Below are positions 44,505-54,952 of a stretch of DNA of 64,000 nt, one piece after another (within the stretch, counting starts at the first letter, position 1; each line of letters starts with the position of its first letter). The notes below the pieces were generated by a model. The model had not been told where the DNA came from, did no database searches, and saw only the letters and a list, made by a program, of their open reading frames with translations. Made by a program: the position numbers and the translations under genes. The DNA is taken from contig OZ038437.1 in the NCBI GenBank assembly GCA_964036275.1, positions 16,524,090 through 16,588,089 of the forward strand. Direction: 5' to 3'. This DNA is from Litoditis marina. Its lineage: Eukaryota; Nematoda; Chromadorea; Rhabditida; Rhabditidae.

Positions 44505-44581
44505 TAGCGCCAGTTGAACGCTATTTGACAGGGCTTACCAGGCCATATTTACCCGTGGGGGTCAAATGATCGCTATTTGAG
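44505..44581. repeat. CTCAAATAGCG inverted-repeat element
   Basis: CTCAAATAGCG at 44505 faces CGCTATTTGAG at 44571, with an extra CGCTATTTG inside. A short palindromic MITE-like repeat. The region 44683-44762 just downstream (TACGGTAATATGCCTAACGC) recurs at 61101-61180. Confidence 0.5.
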
Positions 44582-45233
44582 CTTTTTTCAGTTGTAAAAC
44601 TAGTTTTCTACCGCCTGTTCAGCATGAAGGTAGGATTTATTTCGATTTACTTCTCAAGCGGCCATAGTAGAGCTATTTTGTCAAGGTGAATACGGTAATA
44701 TGCCTAACGCAACCATGTAAATGTAACTATAAGATAAGATAGTGGGTGGGTAACTCGAACACTACCTACTTCACTAGAGCTAGTCGGAGTCTTGAGATCC
44801 TAGCTTCACCAGCACAGTGTTTTTCTATTAATGAAATTTATGTTCCTTGTGTTTTTTTCTTTCGTTTAGTAAGACAAGTAAACCAGCACACATTTATCAA
44901 ATCAAATCGACTGCGCCGAACAAATGTAATTTAGAAAACCAAACAAGACACCAGTTTATAGTTGTTTATTTTCTTCTGCGAACCCTACAGTAATATTGAA
45001 ATCAACATTCATTTCAACATCCTTTGTTATTTTACTGTTTGTTATGGTTTTGTGTTACAGAGCGATTGTTTTAGTGCATGAAATCTTCACAGAATAACAA
45101 CAATAGTAATTATCTTGGTCGATGTGGCCGTTGCGTCTTCTCCTCCCCGAGTTGGTGCGACGTCTTTCCAACTGTGTCCGCGTATATACGTATACGGTAT
45201 CCGTATGCGTGTATACGTGTTTTCTATATTCAG

Positions 45234-45308
45234 ATGCATATAGTATGCTGGTTCGACATGTATTCGAATCAATCAATATATCCTGCATGATGCATAAAGT
45301 CATTCGAA
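45234..45308 (+). repeat. Hairpin cassette 19
   Basis: Follows TCTATATTCAG and ends ATTCGAA|GTGAGT. HP1 GCATA-tag-TATGC is perfect and unlike other HP1 stems; HP2 (45250-45270) is GGTTCGA-CATGTAT-TCGAATC with one G-U pair. Reads MHIVCWFDMYSNQSIYPA then TGA. Confidence 0.7.
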
Positions 45309-45535
45309 GTGAGTGTTTATTTTACCTACAAAAAGTTTACCATCGAACATGAATGCTGGTTGATTGATTAAGTTGTGCTTAGACACACGTCTGGGAAGAA
45401 ACCCAAAGAAAATGATCACTAAACCTGGAACAATCGAAGTGTGGTTCAATTATAGTTCGGTAAAGCAGTCTGATTTTTGTTTAATTCACTTTCAATGAAG
45501 AGTGAAATAAGTACACTGGTTGAAAGTTTTTCTCA

Positions 45536-45962
45536 TTCTAGTATACTTTTCAAGTTCCTCTGAAATGAATCAAATTTGCAGAAAATGATAATGACACAGT
45601 GGATCTAACAGAAGAAGACCCAAAAATTAAAAGGACGTGGGAATCAGAGTTTTCTGCGTGGAGACGTGGGAATAAATAAATAAAAATCGTCGAGGGAGAG
45701 AATGTAAACTGAAGTAGAAATTGTGATAAAACTGATCAAGTACATGTTTCACATTTATTCCTAACGACACCGTATTTCACCCAACCTCATGAGAAGTTAT
45801 GCCTTTCTCATGAGAAACTCATGAATGCCTCATGAACTTCTAATGTCGTAGTTTATTCACAGAGCTTCATGAGAGGTTCTGGAGCCATTGCTCACGAGGT
45901 ATCTCATGAGATTTTTGATAGATCGCTGCCTGATACAGATCAGATGAGAAAATCCCACATAT
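45536..45962. repeat. 427-bp direct repeat, left copy
   Basis: Apparently identical to 49346-49772 and directly abuts the RTE element's 3' end. Begins TTCTAGTATACTTTTCAAG. Contains a CATGAG hairpin repeat (45780-45940) related to 10495-10665. Read as an unusually long target-site duplication. Confidence 0.9.
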
Positions 45963-45973
45963 TACTTACTTAG

Positions 45974-48900
45974 TTACTTAGTTGTCCCGTTCCTCAGAGG
46001 GCGATTGCTCTTCTGCGGGACCCAACTCTTCTTCCATGTCTCTCTGTCTTGGGCGATCGTTGACCAATATGTGAATTTCTTTGTGACTGTTCTGGAAATT
46101 CTGTTGAAAATTAAGGTGTGTTTGTTGTTTCTGTGGGCCAAGGAGTCAGACCAACGGATAGGAGGGCGACCGCGGGGGCGGGGGTGAGTTCTTGGGTACC
46201 ATTCCATTGTTGCTCTACACCATCGGTTGTCCGTGCGTCTCATGACGTGGCCTGCCCATCTGTGCTTGGCGTGGTCGGCATATGTGACTGCGTCCTTTGC
46301 TCCAGATAAGACGCGGATATCGGAATTGTGGAGGAGGCGATCACGTTGCTCGCGGAGTGAAATCCCGACCAGTTTTCTTTCAAGAGCGGCTTGGGTGACC
46401 TTGAGGTGGCGTTCTGAGGCGGCAGATAGCGTCCATGTTTCGGAAGCGTATGTTATGGCGGGGAGAACGTGGGTGTTGAAAAGGTTGGTCTTCAGATTGC
46501 GGTCAGTGGATGACGATATGACCGGCATGATGTTCGAGATGGTGGCCCAGCCTGCGCTCCGCCTCCTGTGCAGTTCATGGTGCATCTCGTTTTGCATGTT
46601 CAGGGATCTGCCGAGGTATATGTAGTGGTCGACTTCTTGGATTGTCGTTGTCCCGATCTTGATGTGGTGATTGGGTCTGGTTTCGATGTTGGCTGTCATG
46701 TACTTGGTCTTCGACAGGTTCATTTCAAGTCCCACTTCTCGGCCTCGTGTGTTCAGTTCATTCAGTGACTCTTGGGCTTCCTCGAGGGAGTTGCTGAAGA
46801 TGACCAAGTCATCTGCGAAGCGTAGATGGTGGAGTTGTCTACCGTCGATGTCTATGCCAGGACCTAGGGTTGGCGGTGTGGTTGTATCATCTCTAGTCCA
46901 GTTCAATGGTCGCAATGCGTGTTCGAGGACGGCATTGAATAGTGATGGGGACATGGGGTCTCCTTGGCGAGCTCCACGTTCGATGGGAATAACGAGTTTC
47001 CGGTCGAACAGGCGTATTGTTGTTGAAGTGTTGGTTAGGCATTCCGTGATTATCTTCAGATATTGAGGGTGGATTCCCTGCGACTCTAGGGCCTCGAGAA
47101 TGGATGGTACCTCCACCGTGTCGAATGCCTTTTGATAATCGACGAAGGTGAGTACAAGTGGCATCTTGTGCTCTCTGGCGGCTTCGATTACTCTAGTCGT
47201 GGTCTGGATGTTGTCGGAGGTGTTGAAGCCTGGGCGAAAGCCGGCTTGCTCAAGGTGCTGGTTGGAGTCCAGGGTCCTACGTATGCGTCCGAGAAGGACC
47301 TTCGAGAATATCTTGTAGAGAGTTGGGAGGTTGGTGATAGGCCTGTAGTTCCCAATCGACTCTTTGTCGCCCTTTTTGTAGATTATGGTCATCGCGGAAG
47401 ATTTCCAGTCGGAAGGTATCGATCCGGAGGAGAGATAGGCCGAGAACCGTTCAGCTAATGCTACATGAAGTTCGTGGCCGGCTCCTTTTAGTTCGTCTAT
47501 CGAGATCTTGTCAAGACCGGGCGACTTCCCAGAGGGCGATGAGTGGATGGCAGATCTGACTTCGCTCGGTAGGATAAAGGGAACCTGATCGAGAGGAGTG
47601 GTCGGTCTCAGTTGGAAGAACGCCGTTGGATGTGAGGATTTGTACAAAGACGTGTAGAAACGGGTAAACTCGGCCTCGATCTGGTGTCGAGCGGTGAGTC
47701 TAGTTCCAGAGGCATCTTTGATACAGGGGATCAGCAGGTGGTGTTGTTGCAGTTTCCGGGTGGTTGTTTTGAGGCTTTGGCGACGTTCTGCCGCTGCGAG
47801 TAGTCTGGACGTGGTGTAATCCTCGTGATCTGCCTTGATGCCTCTCCTGCATTTCTTGGACAGGGCTGCGAAGAGGACTGGATCGCGAGTAGGGTCCGAT
47901 TTCATCTGCCGTCTTTGGTTAAGGAGCTCCTTTGTATTGGTGCCGATTCGAGTGGTCGCGTGGGTTGCTGCCGGTCGTCTGTGGTCGGCGAGTATGGCCT
48001 GGAGTTTTGTGGTGAACTCGGAGTATTCGGAGGAAAAATCGCCGATGTAAGCGGGGATAAGGTCCGACAGACGTGGGTCGGCGGCCAAGGAATCGGCGTT
48101 GGTGATGAACGTCCTACGAGGAGGTTTGGGAACCTTGGCTCTACGGATCAGACTGTTGCTTATGACGAGTGTTCCTCTGATAGGTCTGTGGTCGCTGACG
48201 TCTCTGAGTTCACGGAGGGTTTCGAGGTTGGTGAAGGAATCCTTGACGTTGGTCATGATATGGTCGATCTCTCTCTTGTGGTTACCATCTGGGGATCTAT
48301 GGGTCCAGCGGTGGTCATCCCTTTTGTAGAATTGGGAGTTGACATGGAACAGTCGATTGACGTCGAGAAATGAGGCCAGCTGTTCACCGCTCGGGTTTCG
48401 GGTGTCGCAGGAGTGGTGGCCGATATAGACTTCAGAGGCGTCGAGTCTGGATCCAATAGTGGCGTTGAAGTCACCCATCAAAACACGATAAAGACTGGTG
48501 TCACCTCGTAAGGCCGTCTGGACATCATCATAGAAGAGTTCGTGATCCTCTTGATCCGAGTCAGCGGTGGGAGCGTAGACTTGGATTATCGAGATGGAGG
48601 TACCCCTTGCCTTGAGCCGGAGCTTAGCAACTCGTGGGGAGAGGTGAACGACATCGATTATTCTAGAGGATATCGATTTCGAGACGACGAAGCCAACGCC
48701 CGCTGATGTAGAATTTGGGAAGCGAGATCCAAGGAAGATGTGATCGCCGTTCTCCCACTCTGTGTCCAGTGAATCTCGTCTCTTTGTTTCGGAGAGGCCT
48801 ATGACGTCGTAGCGGACCCTTGCGAATTCGGACATGAGATGACTGAGTTGTGAATCCGAGCATAGGGAGCGGGGGTTGAAGGATATAATTGAGAGTTTGT

Positions 48901-49117
48901 CGAAGGAAGGTGGTTTCGAGGTTTTAGTTAATGTTGTTGCTGTTGTTGTAGGTGTTGTAGTTGCTGATGTTGGTATTGCTGTTGGTGTTGTTGTAGTTGT
49001 TGTATTGGTTAGGGATCGTGGCTGCCTGACTTCCTGAGATTGGATCGCCTCTGGGTTAGCGGAAGAGTTCCCACGCAGCCGTATAGGTTCCGCGCGCCCT
49101 GCAGGATACTGAGGCAC
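45974..49117 (-). CDS. RTE-type endonuclease/reverse transcriptase ORF2
   Basis: 1047 codons open, no frameshifts; cuts target DNA and copies element RNA by target-primed reverse transcription. A Thr-rich N-terminal linker lies at residues 39-66. The AP-endonuclease domain (about 74-315) has LSETK (108-112), GDFNAT (215-220) and SDHRPI (308-313). The RT domain (about 570-860) has IIYKKGDKESIGNYRPITNL, VDYQKAFD (D660), GARQGDPMSPSLFNAVLEH and the catalytic LRFADD (D769/D770). The C-terminal part has KHRWAGHVMRR and RPRGRPPIRW, typical of RTE. The first codon given is GTG; the frame is open 16 codons further upstream without ATG, so initiation may be by re-initiation or frameshift from the small ORF at 49009-49140. 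Confidence 0.95.
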   Translation of the reverse strand: MPQYPAGRAEPIRLRGNSSANPEAIQSQEVRQPRSLTNTTTTTTPTAIPTSATTTPTTTATTLTKTSKPPSFDKLSIISFNPRSLCSDSQLSHLMSEFARVRYDVIGLSETKRRDSLDTEWENGDHIFLGSRFPNSTSAGVGFVVSKSISSRIIDVVHLSPRVAKLRLKARGTSISIIQVYAPTADSDQEDHELFYDDVQTALRGDTSLYRVLMGDFNATIGSRLDASEVYIGHHSCDTRNPSGEQLASFLDVNRLFHVNSQFYKRDDHRWTHRSPDGNHKREIDHIMTNVKDSFTNLETLRELRDVSDHRPIRGTLVISNSLIRRAKVPKPPRRTFITNADSLAADPRLSDLIPAYIGDFSSEYSEFTTKLQAILADHRRPAATHATTRIGTNTKELLNQRRQMKSDPTRDPVLFAALSKKCRRGIKADHEDYTTSRLLAAAERRQSLKTTTRKLQQHHLLIPCIKDASGTRLTARHQIEAEFTRFYTSLYKSSHPTAFFQLRPTTPLDQVPFILPSEVRSAIHSSPSGKSPGLDKISIDELKGAGHELHVALAERFSAYLSSGSIPSDWKSSAMTIIYKKGDKESIGNYRPITNLPTLYKIFSKVLLGRIRRTLDSNQHLEQAGFRPGFNTSDNIQTTTRVIEAAREHKMPLVLTFVDYQKAFDTVEVPSILEALESQGIHPQYLKIITECLTNTSTTIRLFDRKLVIPIERGARQGDPMSPSLFNAVLEHALRPLNWTRDDTTTPPTLGPGIDIDGRQLHHLRFADDLVIFSNSLEEAQESLNELNTRGREVGLEMNLSKTKYMTANIETRPNHHIKIGTTTIQEVDHYIYLGRSLNMQNEMHHELHRRRSAGWATISNIMPVISSSTDRNLKTNLFNTHVLPAITYASETWTLSAASERHLKVTQAALERKLVGISLREQRDRLLHNSDIRVLSGAKDAVTYADHAKHRWAGHVMRRTDNRWCRATMEWYPRTHPRPRGRPPIRWSDSLAHRNNKHTLIFNRISRTVTKKFTYWSTIAQDRETWKKSWVPQKSNRPLRNGTTK

Positions 49118-49140
49118 GGGTTTAGAGTCGTTTTTAGCAT
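49009..49140 (-). CDS. RTE ORF1-like 43-codon ORF
   Basis: ATG at 49140 opens a 43-codon frame (MLKTTLNPCLSILQGARN...) overlapping the start of ORF2 in another frame. As recalled, C. elegans RTE-1 also has a very short ORF1 overlapping ORF2, which supports the call, but no conserved domain is visible and translation is unproven. Confidence 0.4.
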   Translation of the reverse strand: MLKTTLNPCLSILQGARNLYGCVGTLPLTQRRSNLRKSGSHDP

Positions 49141-49345
49141 GTTTGTGTCTTAAGTGACCCGCGAGCTAAGCGGCACACCTAACCTAGGGGAGCCACCCCC
49201 AGGATGACGTGAGTCTCTTTAGCCGGAGCAAAGGGTTCCTGGATCAGAGAGAGTGGCGAAGCAACCCATCGTCACCGGTGAACTATACCCTAGGTCCGTT
49301 ACCAGGGTGGGACCGCGAGGAGGTAGAGACTCATCCCCCCCCCCC

Positions 49346-49772
49346 TTCTAGTATACTTTTCAAGTTCCTCTGAAATGAATCAAATTTGCAGAAAATGATA
49401 ATGACACAGTGGATCTAACAGAAGAAGACCCAAAAATTAAAAGGACGTGGGAATCAGAGTTTTCTGCGTGGAGACGTGGGAATAAATAAATAAAAATCGT
49501 CGAGGGAGAGAATGTAAACTGAAGTAGAAATTGTGATAAAACTGATCAAGTACATGTTTCACATTTATTCCTAACGACACCGTATTTCACCCAACCTCAT
49601 GAGAAGTTATGCCTTTCTCATGAGAAACTCATGAATGCCTCATGAACTTCTAATGTCGTAGTTTATTCACAGAGCTTCATGAGAGGTTCTGGAGCCATTG
49701 CTCACGAGGTATCTCATGAGATTTTTGATAGATCGCTGCCTGATACAGATCAGATGAGAAAATCCCACATAT
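49346..49772. repeat. 427-bp direct repeat, right copy
   Basis: Partner of 45536-45962. The match stops at ...AATCCCACATAT; next base differs (A at 49773, T at 45963). Confidence 0.9.
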
Positions 49773-50129
49773 AGGCGTCATTTTCCCCATAAAGACAGCA
49801 GAGGGTTCGATTGATTGACCGAGAAGGGGCGAGCGGTAAGTTGATTGTCTGCCAGCAGACCAGAATGTGTAGATCAATGATACGCAGACTGGATGGCACC
49901 TCGCCGAACCCCGCCCCTTACAAAATCGATGGTATAGTTCCTGTCAACCCTACTGAGACCTGGCAGCATGTCAATGAATTTTCAGGCTGTTTTTCACTAC
50001 CTTGGAGTTTTTCCAAATAACTGCAAGTTTCTTTTAGCGGTTTTTCAGTTCATTAAAAACACATAGTAGAAAAAATCGTGGAACACTTATGTCTGCTCTG
50101 AGAAATAGTCATCCGAAAATGTTGACACG

Positions 50130-50363
50130 ATGTCGACTGGTCTCAGTGGGATTGAAACGAACTATACGGCGTCCACAACGGTTGGACAAGTTCTATACTT
50201 TCAGAGGTTGAACCCTGACATCACAGGATTCAGCAACCAAACTCAACTGACATGCACGGAAGATCAAATCAAAACCGACAATGGCAGGGAAACCACACAA
50301 AGATTCAGACCCGGCTCTCTATTAGCACACTTCCGAGTACTGGCCTTGTGTCTCTTTGAGTGA
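50130..50363 (+). CDS. Possible coding ORF, unknown
   Basis: 77 codons from ATG to TGA with polar, protein-like content (GFSNQTQLTCTEDQIKTDNG, ETTQRFRPGSLLAHF). Part of the sequence before it (TCATGAGAAA...GATCGGCATTTTC-like words) recurs inverted near 59.6 kb. Not recognised. Confidence 0.25.
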   Translation: MSTGLSGIETNYTASTTVGQVLYFQRLNPDITGFSNQTQLTCTEDQIKTDNGRETTQRFRPGSLLAHFRVLALCLFE

Positions 50364-50369
50364 CATGAA

Positions 50370-51240
50370 ACGAAGACCGGCCCCTATGAAATTTTCGAGA
50401 AAAGGTATTGATTCATATAACAATAAAAAGTTACAATAACATTTGACTAAACTCTTCGAAGTTTTTTTTTTCAGAAGAACTGCGCCTTATCACAAACAAG
50501 TACTCACAATTTTTTTTCCAGGTGACAATGGTAACTGTAAAATTCCAAAAGGCAGCTTCATCTGGTAAAAAAGAAATCCACTTACAATAAAACATAGACC
50601 TGCGTGAGTTCTACAACAGTTACTTAGCTAGAATTTGCTTTGCACTGAAATACACAGCTGTAGTTGAATGAAATTAAACCGATTTCAGACCAGCTAAATT
50701 ACAGGATGAATATGAACAAAACTTCTCGAGAGCCCAAAACAATGTGGTATGACCAAGCTGCAATCGACGAACCCTAACTGAAGGTTTGTTATAGCAAAAA
50801 ATTCCCACACATGTTCACCTTTTAGTTGTTTCCTGTTACACTCTGCGACAAAAAGTTGTTTATGTCGTACACCGGCAGAATATTCCGTGCTTTCGAAATA
50901 TTTTTTAATTAAACGCAAAAAATATAGTTGATTTCAATTTGTGGTTGATTTACAACAGTGCGAAATTGGTGGAATGACTAATTAACACAGCAAATCTCAA
51001 TGGAATTCAATAATGGTGTTTCTCCAAGGACCAAAAAAATCTGCCATTATATTTTCGTATACAAAACATTCCGCTACACCACAGAAGAATCCAACAAGTA
51101 TTGAACCAGGTGAGATGAGTTTAGTTCAAACCAAATTGATGCATTTAACAAACTGTTGTGACATGGAAACACGTAAGTTGGATTTTCTGCTTTGCACTTA
51201 CGGTAATTATATATCTGTAATGCAACAACTTAAACTATGC
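50370..51240. other. No supportable gene
   Basis: AT-rich; acceptor-like TTTTTTTTCAG at about 50475 and others, but no exon that can be defended. Confidence 0.4.
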
Positions 51241-51787
51241 GTAAGTACATAATTACACAATTGACTAAACATCGCACCTGCGGGAAACTCAGTTATAACT
51301 GGGCGGGGAACCCAAAAATATGAAATCCAATTAGGCAAATTATAGTATCGAGAGCAGTGCATCAGTTCACCATCACATTTCCGTACTCACAACTCCTCTT
51401 TCTATATCTATTTTTTCGAGAAATTGTTGTAGTTTCAATTTTTAGTAGGACTCCTACAGTAATATAACAAAACCTTTAGTCCTATTTAGAAGAATCTGTA
51501 AGGGGAACAGATTTCACATTAACTACTGATTCCCTATTACAATGGACATTTTGAACTTGTTTTGACGAAGAATACTGTCATTGCAAAGTTCCAATGCGTA
51601 TAGTCTGGAGTCCAAGGAGTCTGGAGAAGTGTTTTTCAGCTGTGTTTGTAGTTTGATCCCGTCGCTTTTTGGTCGAAGTTAGAAAATTACGCTGTGTATC
51701 TGCAAACTTCGACCCGTCGTCTGCTATAGCTTACACATAAAGTTGTTGTGATGCTAGGATGTTAAATAGTGGCATACGCGTGCGCTA

Positions 51788-51801
51788 CGCGACCGCTCGC
51801 G
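51788..51801 (-). repeat. GC hairpin F (minus orientation)
   Basis: CGCGA-ccgc-TCGCG on the + strand, i.e. CGCGAGCGGTCGCG on the minus strand. About 270 bp upstream of cassette 20, but in the opposite orientation to copies A-E. Confidence 0.55.
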
Positions 51802-52069
51802 TTCGACAATAACCGCGTATTTTGAGCAACGCTCGCACCCCCTTTATAAACAGCCACACTGCATTAAACTCACCACCCACTAATCTCACAGTTTGAGACT
51901 AATAACTTGTTCTTTATAGAAAGTTAATTCAGAATTGAATAGTCGTTCCTCGTGTGAATAAATTGACGTACAGTGTTTATTAGTTTCCGCTGTGTACCAT
52001 TTCGAAAAGATGATTTTTAGTGCTAAAATCATGTTTATATGTTTAAAATAACACTCTTCCACTTTTCAG

Positions 52070-52139
52070 ATTCATATTATACAATTGTTCGACATATATT
52101 CGAACATTATTAGTTAATTTGTGTTGCAAAAATCATAAG
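52070..52139 (+). repeat. Hairpin cassette 20
   Basis: Follows CCACTTTTCAG and ends AATCATAAG|GTGAGT. HP2 (52087-52105) is the exact consensus GTTCGACATATATTCGAAC. Cassette phase IHIIQLFDIYSNIIS then TAA. Confidence 0.75.
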
Positions 52140-52765
52140 GTGAGTGTTAAGCATCTAGTAAGTACTGGTTTTAGTAAGACTCACATAACATTTGACATTA
52201 GATGAGGTCATCTTTTTCGAATCAAAGCAACAAACTGATTCCATGAATTGGCAAAATACACTGAATATCACGTTGTATTTACATCATTTTGTATACAGCA
52301 AAGTTCACCTGGTTCAAGATCGAGATAGAAACTGAAGAACACTGCTTTTAGCTCAATAACACATCAGTTCATGGTCAAAAAAAATGCAGTCAACGCAAAT
52401 ACTATTCATTCTCATAATACAGATTACTTAGAACAAGATTACAGTACTTGAAACGAATATAGATTTCCAGATTGATTTTTCATTCGATTTCAATATGGAC
52501 ATTTTGTACCAATGGTATGAGATCTTAAAAGCTACGGATCCAATTACTGACCTAGAGTTGAAGGTAGGAAATAGGAAACAGTGATTGTTTTCTAGATACC
52601 AACATTGCATTTTTCAACGGTTTTCGAGAGAAAAAAACTTTTCAATAATCTTCACGGTTTTCTGGAATTTTTTCTATTGCTTCATGCATTGCTCCCATTT
52701 TTCTCTGAACATCGTCTACAGTTATAACACGCCATTTCCGTTTCAAAAAAACAGTTTAAGTTTAG

Positions 52766-52854
52766 GTAAATTGATAAGAAAGACTTATACCATTCGGCTG
52801 GTTGCGGAACCAAACTCTAGTCGTTGCGGACAAAATTTGGATGATTCATGAAGT
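52766..52854 (+). CDS. LV exon, copy 1 (89 nt)
   Basis: Follows AAGTTTAG and ends GAAGT|GTAAGT. Open frame KLIRKTYTIRLVAEPNSSRC then GQNLDDS and a TGA six bases before the donor. Two other copies (54066, 62920) have the same length and frame; the 54066 copy lacks the stop. It lies between cassettes 20 and 21, giving an alternating cassette / LV / cassette order. Confidence 0.5.
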
Positions 52855-53051
52855 GTAAGTGATTTTCTCCTGTGTAGTGTAAATTTGAACGGTAGCAATT
52901 TTCCATAGTTTCGAACACCGAGATCAGATTTCGAGCAAGCAAGTCACTCACATAGTAGAGTATATCATTCATCAAATAAAGTTAGCGAAATACTGTGTTT
53001 ATTAGTTTCAGCTGTGTATCGAAACGGAAAATTATGTTTTTTTTTGTTCAG

Positions 53052-53123
53052 ATACATATTCTCTGATTGTTCGACATATATTCGAGAGCTATCGGTTATT
53101 TTGTGATGCAAGAATCATGAAAG
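53052..53123 (+). repeat. Hairpin cassette 21
   Basis: Follows TTTTGTTCAG and ends TCATGAAAG|GTTAGT. HP2 (53070-53086) is TTCGA-CATATAT-TCGAG plus a weak outer pair. An early TGA in the cassette phase; another frame (LIVRHIFESYRLFCDARIM) is fully open. Confidence 0.65.
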
Positions 53124-53539
53124 GTTAGTATTATGTATCTAGTATCTAGTAGGTTTTCGTTATAAAACGACTCACATGTGTTTGACAGTAAATGTAGATT
53201 TTTAAAGTCTACAAACATCTTTTTTGAAATAAAACTCATCATTGGAACCGGCAAAATTTCTATACTTTCAAAATAACAATAGTTCACTTGCATAGAATAG
53301 TAACAACGGGCATACAAGTAAAGAATTACAAATTTAACATTCAGAGTCTATGACAAATACGTATTCCAACGGGTTACGTAATTTTCAGAAAGAGAAAGAA
53401 AAATAAATTTCAGACAGTACCAAGGACGGTGTTCAATTCCATGGGAAAACGTGACTAGAAAGCAAGGAGGATAGCCTCGCCTGATTTGGTTCATGAAAGC
53501 CTGCGCCGGGTGGTTTTAGGTGAGAGTGAACTTTGTTGT

Positions 53540-53730
53540 CTGCGCTCTCTTTTCTCTCTCTCTTCCTCTTCCTCTTTCTTTTTCTCTCTCTATCTCATGC
53601 TAGTAGTTGAGATTCTCACCTATTTTAAGTTGATCGTTTTATATATAATTAGAATTTTGATACAAGCGTACGCATACTATATATTTTTCATTAATTTCTC
53701 TTCTCCTCTCTCTCTATATACTTCTATTCA
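53540..53730 (+). repeat. CT-rich low-complexity tracts
   Basis: TCTCTCTC/TTCCTC runs at 53550-53600 and 53698-53720. Comparable pyrimidine tracts precede cassettes at 31.8, 33.95, 54.5 and 56.5 kb. Confidence 0.6.
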
Positions 53731-54065
53731 GTGATTGGCATTACCCTATTCGACTAATGAGAGAAGCTCATTGAGGGTTTTGTGGCCTTTCCGCAGGATA
53801 TTGCAACTTGGGACACTAGGGTTTCGCACACATTTTCGAGGTTGGAAGCTTTCGTTTTAAATATTTTGTTCTTCCCTGTCCAACATTGTTCACTTTTCTA
53901 AGAAAAAATAGACTCAGGTTTTTTTTATAAAAAGGATCGTAGAGATTGAAAACGGCTAGTTTTTGCCTTTGTGACCTATTTTGACCTATTTCGCCACTCA
54001 CGATTTCTGAGCACGCTAAACTTTTTGAATACGCAACTTTCGTTTTAACAACACTTTCATTTTAG

Positions 54066-54154
54066 GTAATTCGATTACAATGACTTATATCGTTCAGCTG
54101 GTTGCGGAACCAAACTCTGGTCGTTGCGGACAAAATAAGGATAATTTATGGAGT
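54066..54154 (+). CDS. LV exon, copy 2 (89 nt, no stop)
   Basis: Follows CATTTTAG and ends TGGAGT|GTGAGT. Reads NSITMTYIVQLVAEPNSGRC then GQNKDNLWS with no stop, ending on a codon boundary. It is more diverged from the other two than they are from each other, yet the frame is kept, which argues for past or present coding. Function unknown. Confidence 0.5.
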
Positions 54155-54597
54155 GTGAGTGGTTTTCTTCTGTGTAATGTATAGCAGTTTGAGACAAAAT
54201 GTGGCTCAAATATTTTTTTCTCCATGAAAACCGAGATCATATTTCATGCAAAAAAGATCCCGCTCTTAGCATTTCAAAATGATCACCATTAAATTTTGGT
54301 AAATACGTATTTTCAACTATCAGTAATTTTTGAGTTTCTCATAATCATTAACCGTTGATGCCAATTTCATAAAAAAAGTTGCATATTGACTTTTGATGTT
54401 GAACGAGAAACATCGAGTGAAACTGAAAAGCTAGGGGAGTTCCAATGATGAATCTACCTACCTCTATTTTATATCTCTTTCTCTTTCTCGCTGTTTCTTC
54501 CCCTCATTTTCCCCCTTCCATTCCCACTCCCCTCTTTCTCTCAAACGGATATTTCCCTCAATTCATGCTATAATCAGTTCGTTGTACACAATTTCAG

Positions 54598-54708
54598 ATG
54601 TTCATAATATCATCGACAGTTCGACATAAATTCGAATCAATGCTTCGTCACAGAAAAAAGAAGTTTCATTCTCGATGTATTGGAACTAGAAGCACTTTTT
54701 AGTATTCT
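54598..54708 (+). repeat. Hairpin cassette 22 with open frame
   Basis: Follows CAATTTCAG. HP2 (54619-54637) is GTTCGA-CATAAAT-TCGAAT (one G-U). After an early TAA the cassette phase runs YHRQFDINSNQCFVTEKRSF... to TAG, paralleling cassette 13. Confidence 0.6.
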
Positions 54709-54883
54709 GGATTAGTATTCTGTGAAAGTGAATGAAGTGAAAAGAGTAAGTATTTAGAAACGGACATTGGTTTTTTTGAGAGGACTGAACCATAACGGAA
54801 CATATTACCGAACAAACCAGTCATCATTTTCACGTAATGTCTTTAAGGTTTTGCTCTAACAGACGCTTGCTTTTACTGAAAGA

Positions 54884-54952
54884 TATAGTTTGATCCCGTA
54901 TTTTTTTTGGTTCAAACTCATGAGGGATGACGTACCTCTAGATCAGACTACA
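54884..54952. repeat. Inverted pair of TATAGTTTGATC boxes
   Basis: TATAGTTTGATC at 54884 faces GATCAGACTACA at 54941; duplicate of the pair at 32274. Confidence 0.55.

Larger units (their letters stand above)
45963..49345 (-). mobile_element. Full-length RTE-clade LINE
   Basis: A 3383-bp element on the minus strand. Its 5' end carries a G-run (11 C on the + strand at 49335-49345), then about 200 nt of leader, a small ORF and a long endonuclease-RT ORF whose stop codon lies 11 nt from the 3' end. The 3' end is made of TAAG-type repeats (TAACTAAGTAAGTAAT). Short tetranucleotide tails, a tiny 3' UTR and variable target duplications are RTE traits. The uninterrupted ORF and matching flanks suggest a recent, possibly active copy. 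Confidence 0.93.
51240..53130 (+). repeat. Segmental duplicate A, copy 1
   Basis: Colinear with 61393-63362 at an offset near 10.15 kb. It is nearly identical from the TGTAGTTTGATC box (51648) through cassette 20 and the LV exon (to about 52860), more diverged at both ends. The youngest large duplication in the window. Confidence 0.9.

Noticed and set aside
46005..48474. Several + strand ORFs of up to 182 codons antisense to the RTE ORF.
   Set aside because: They are shadows of the minus-strand polyprotein, whose motifs are unmistakable.
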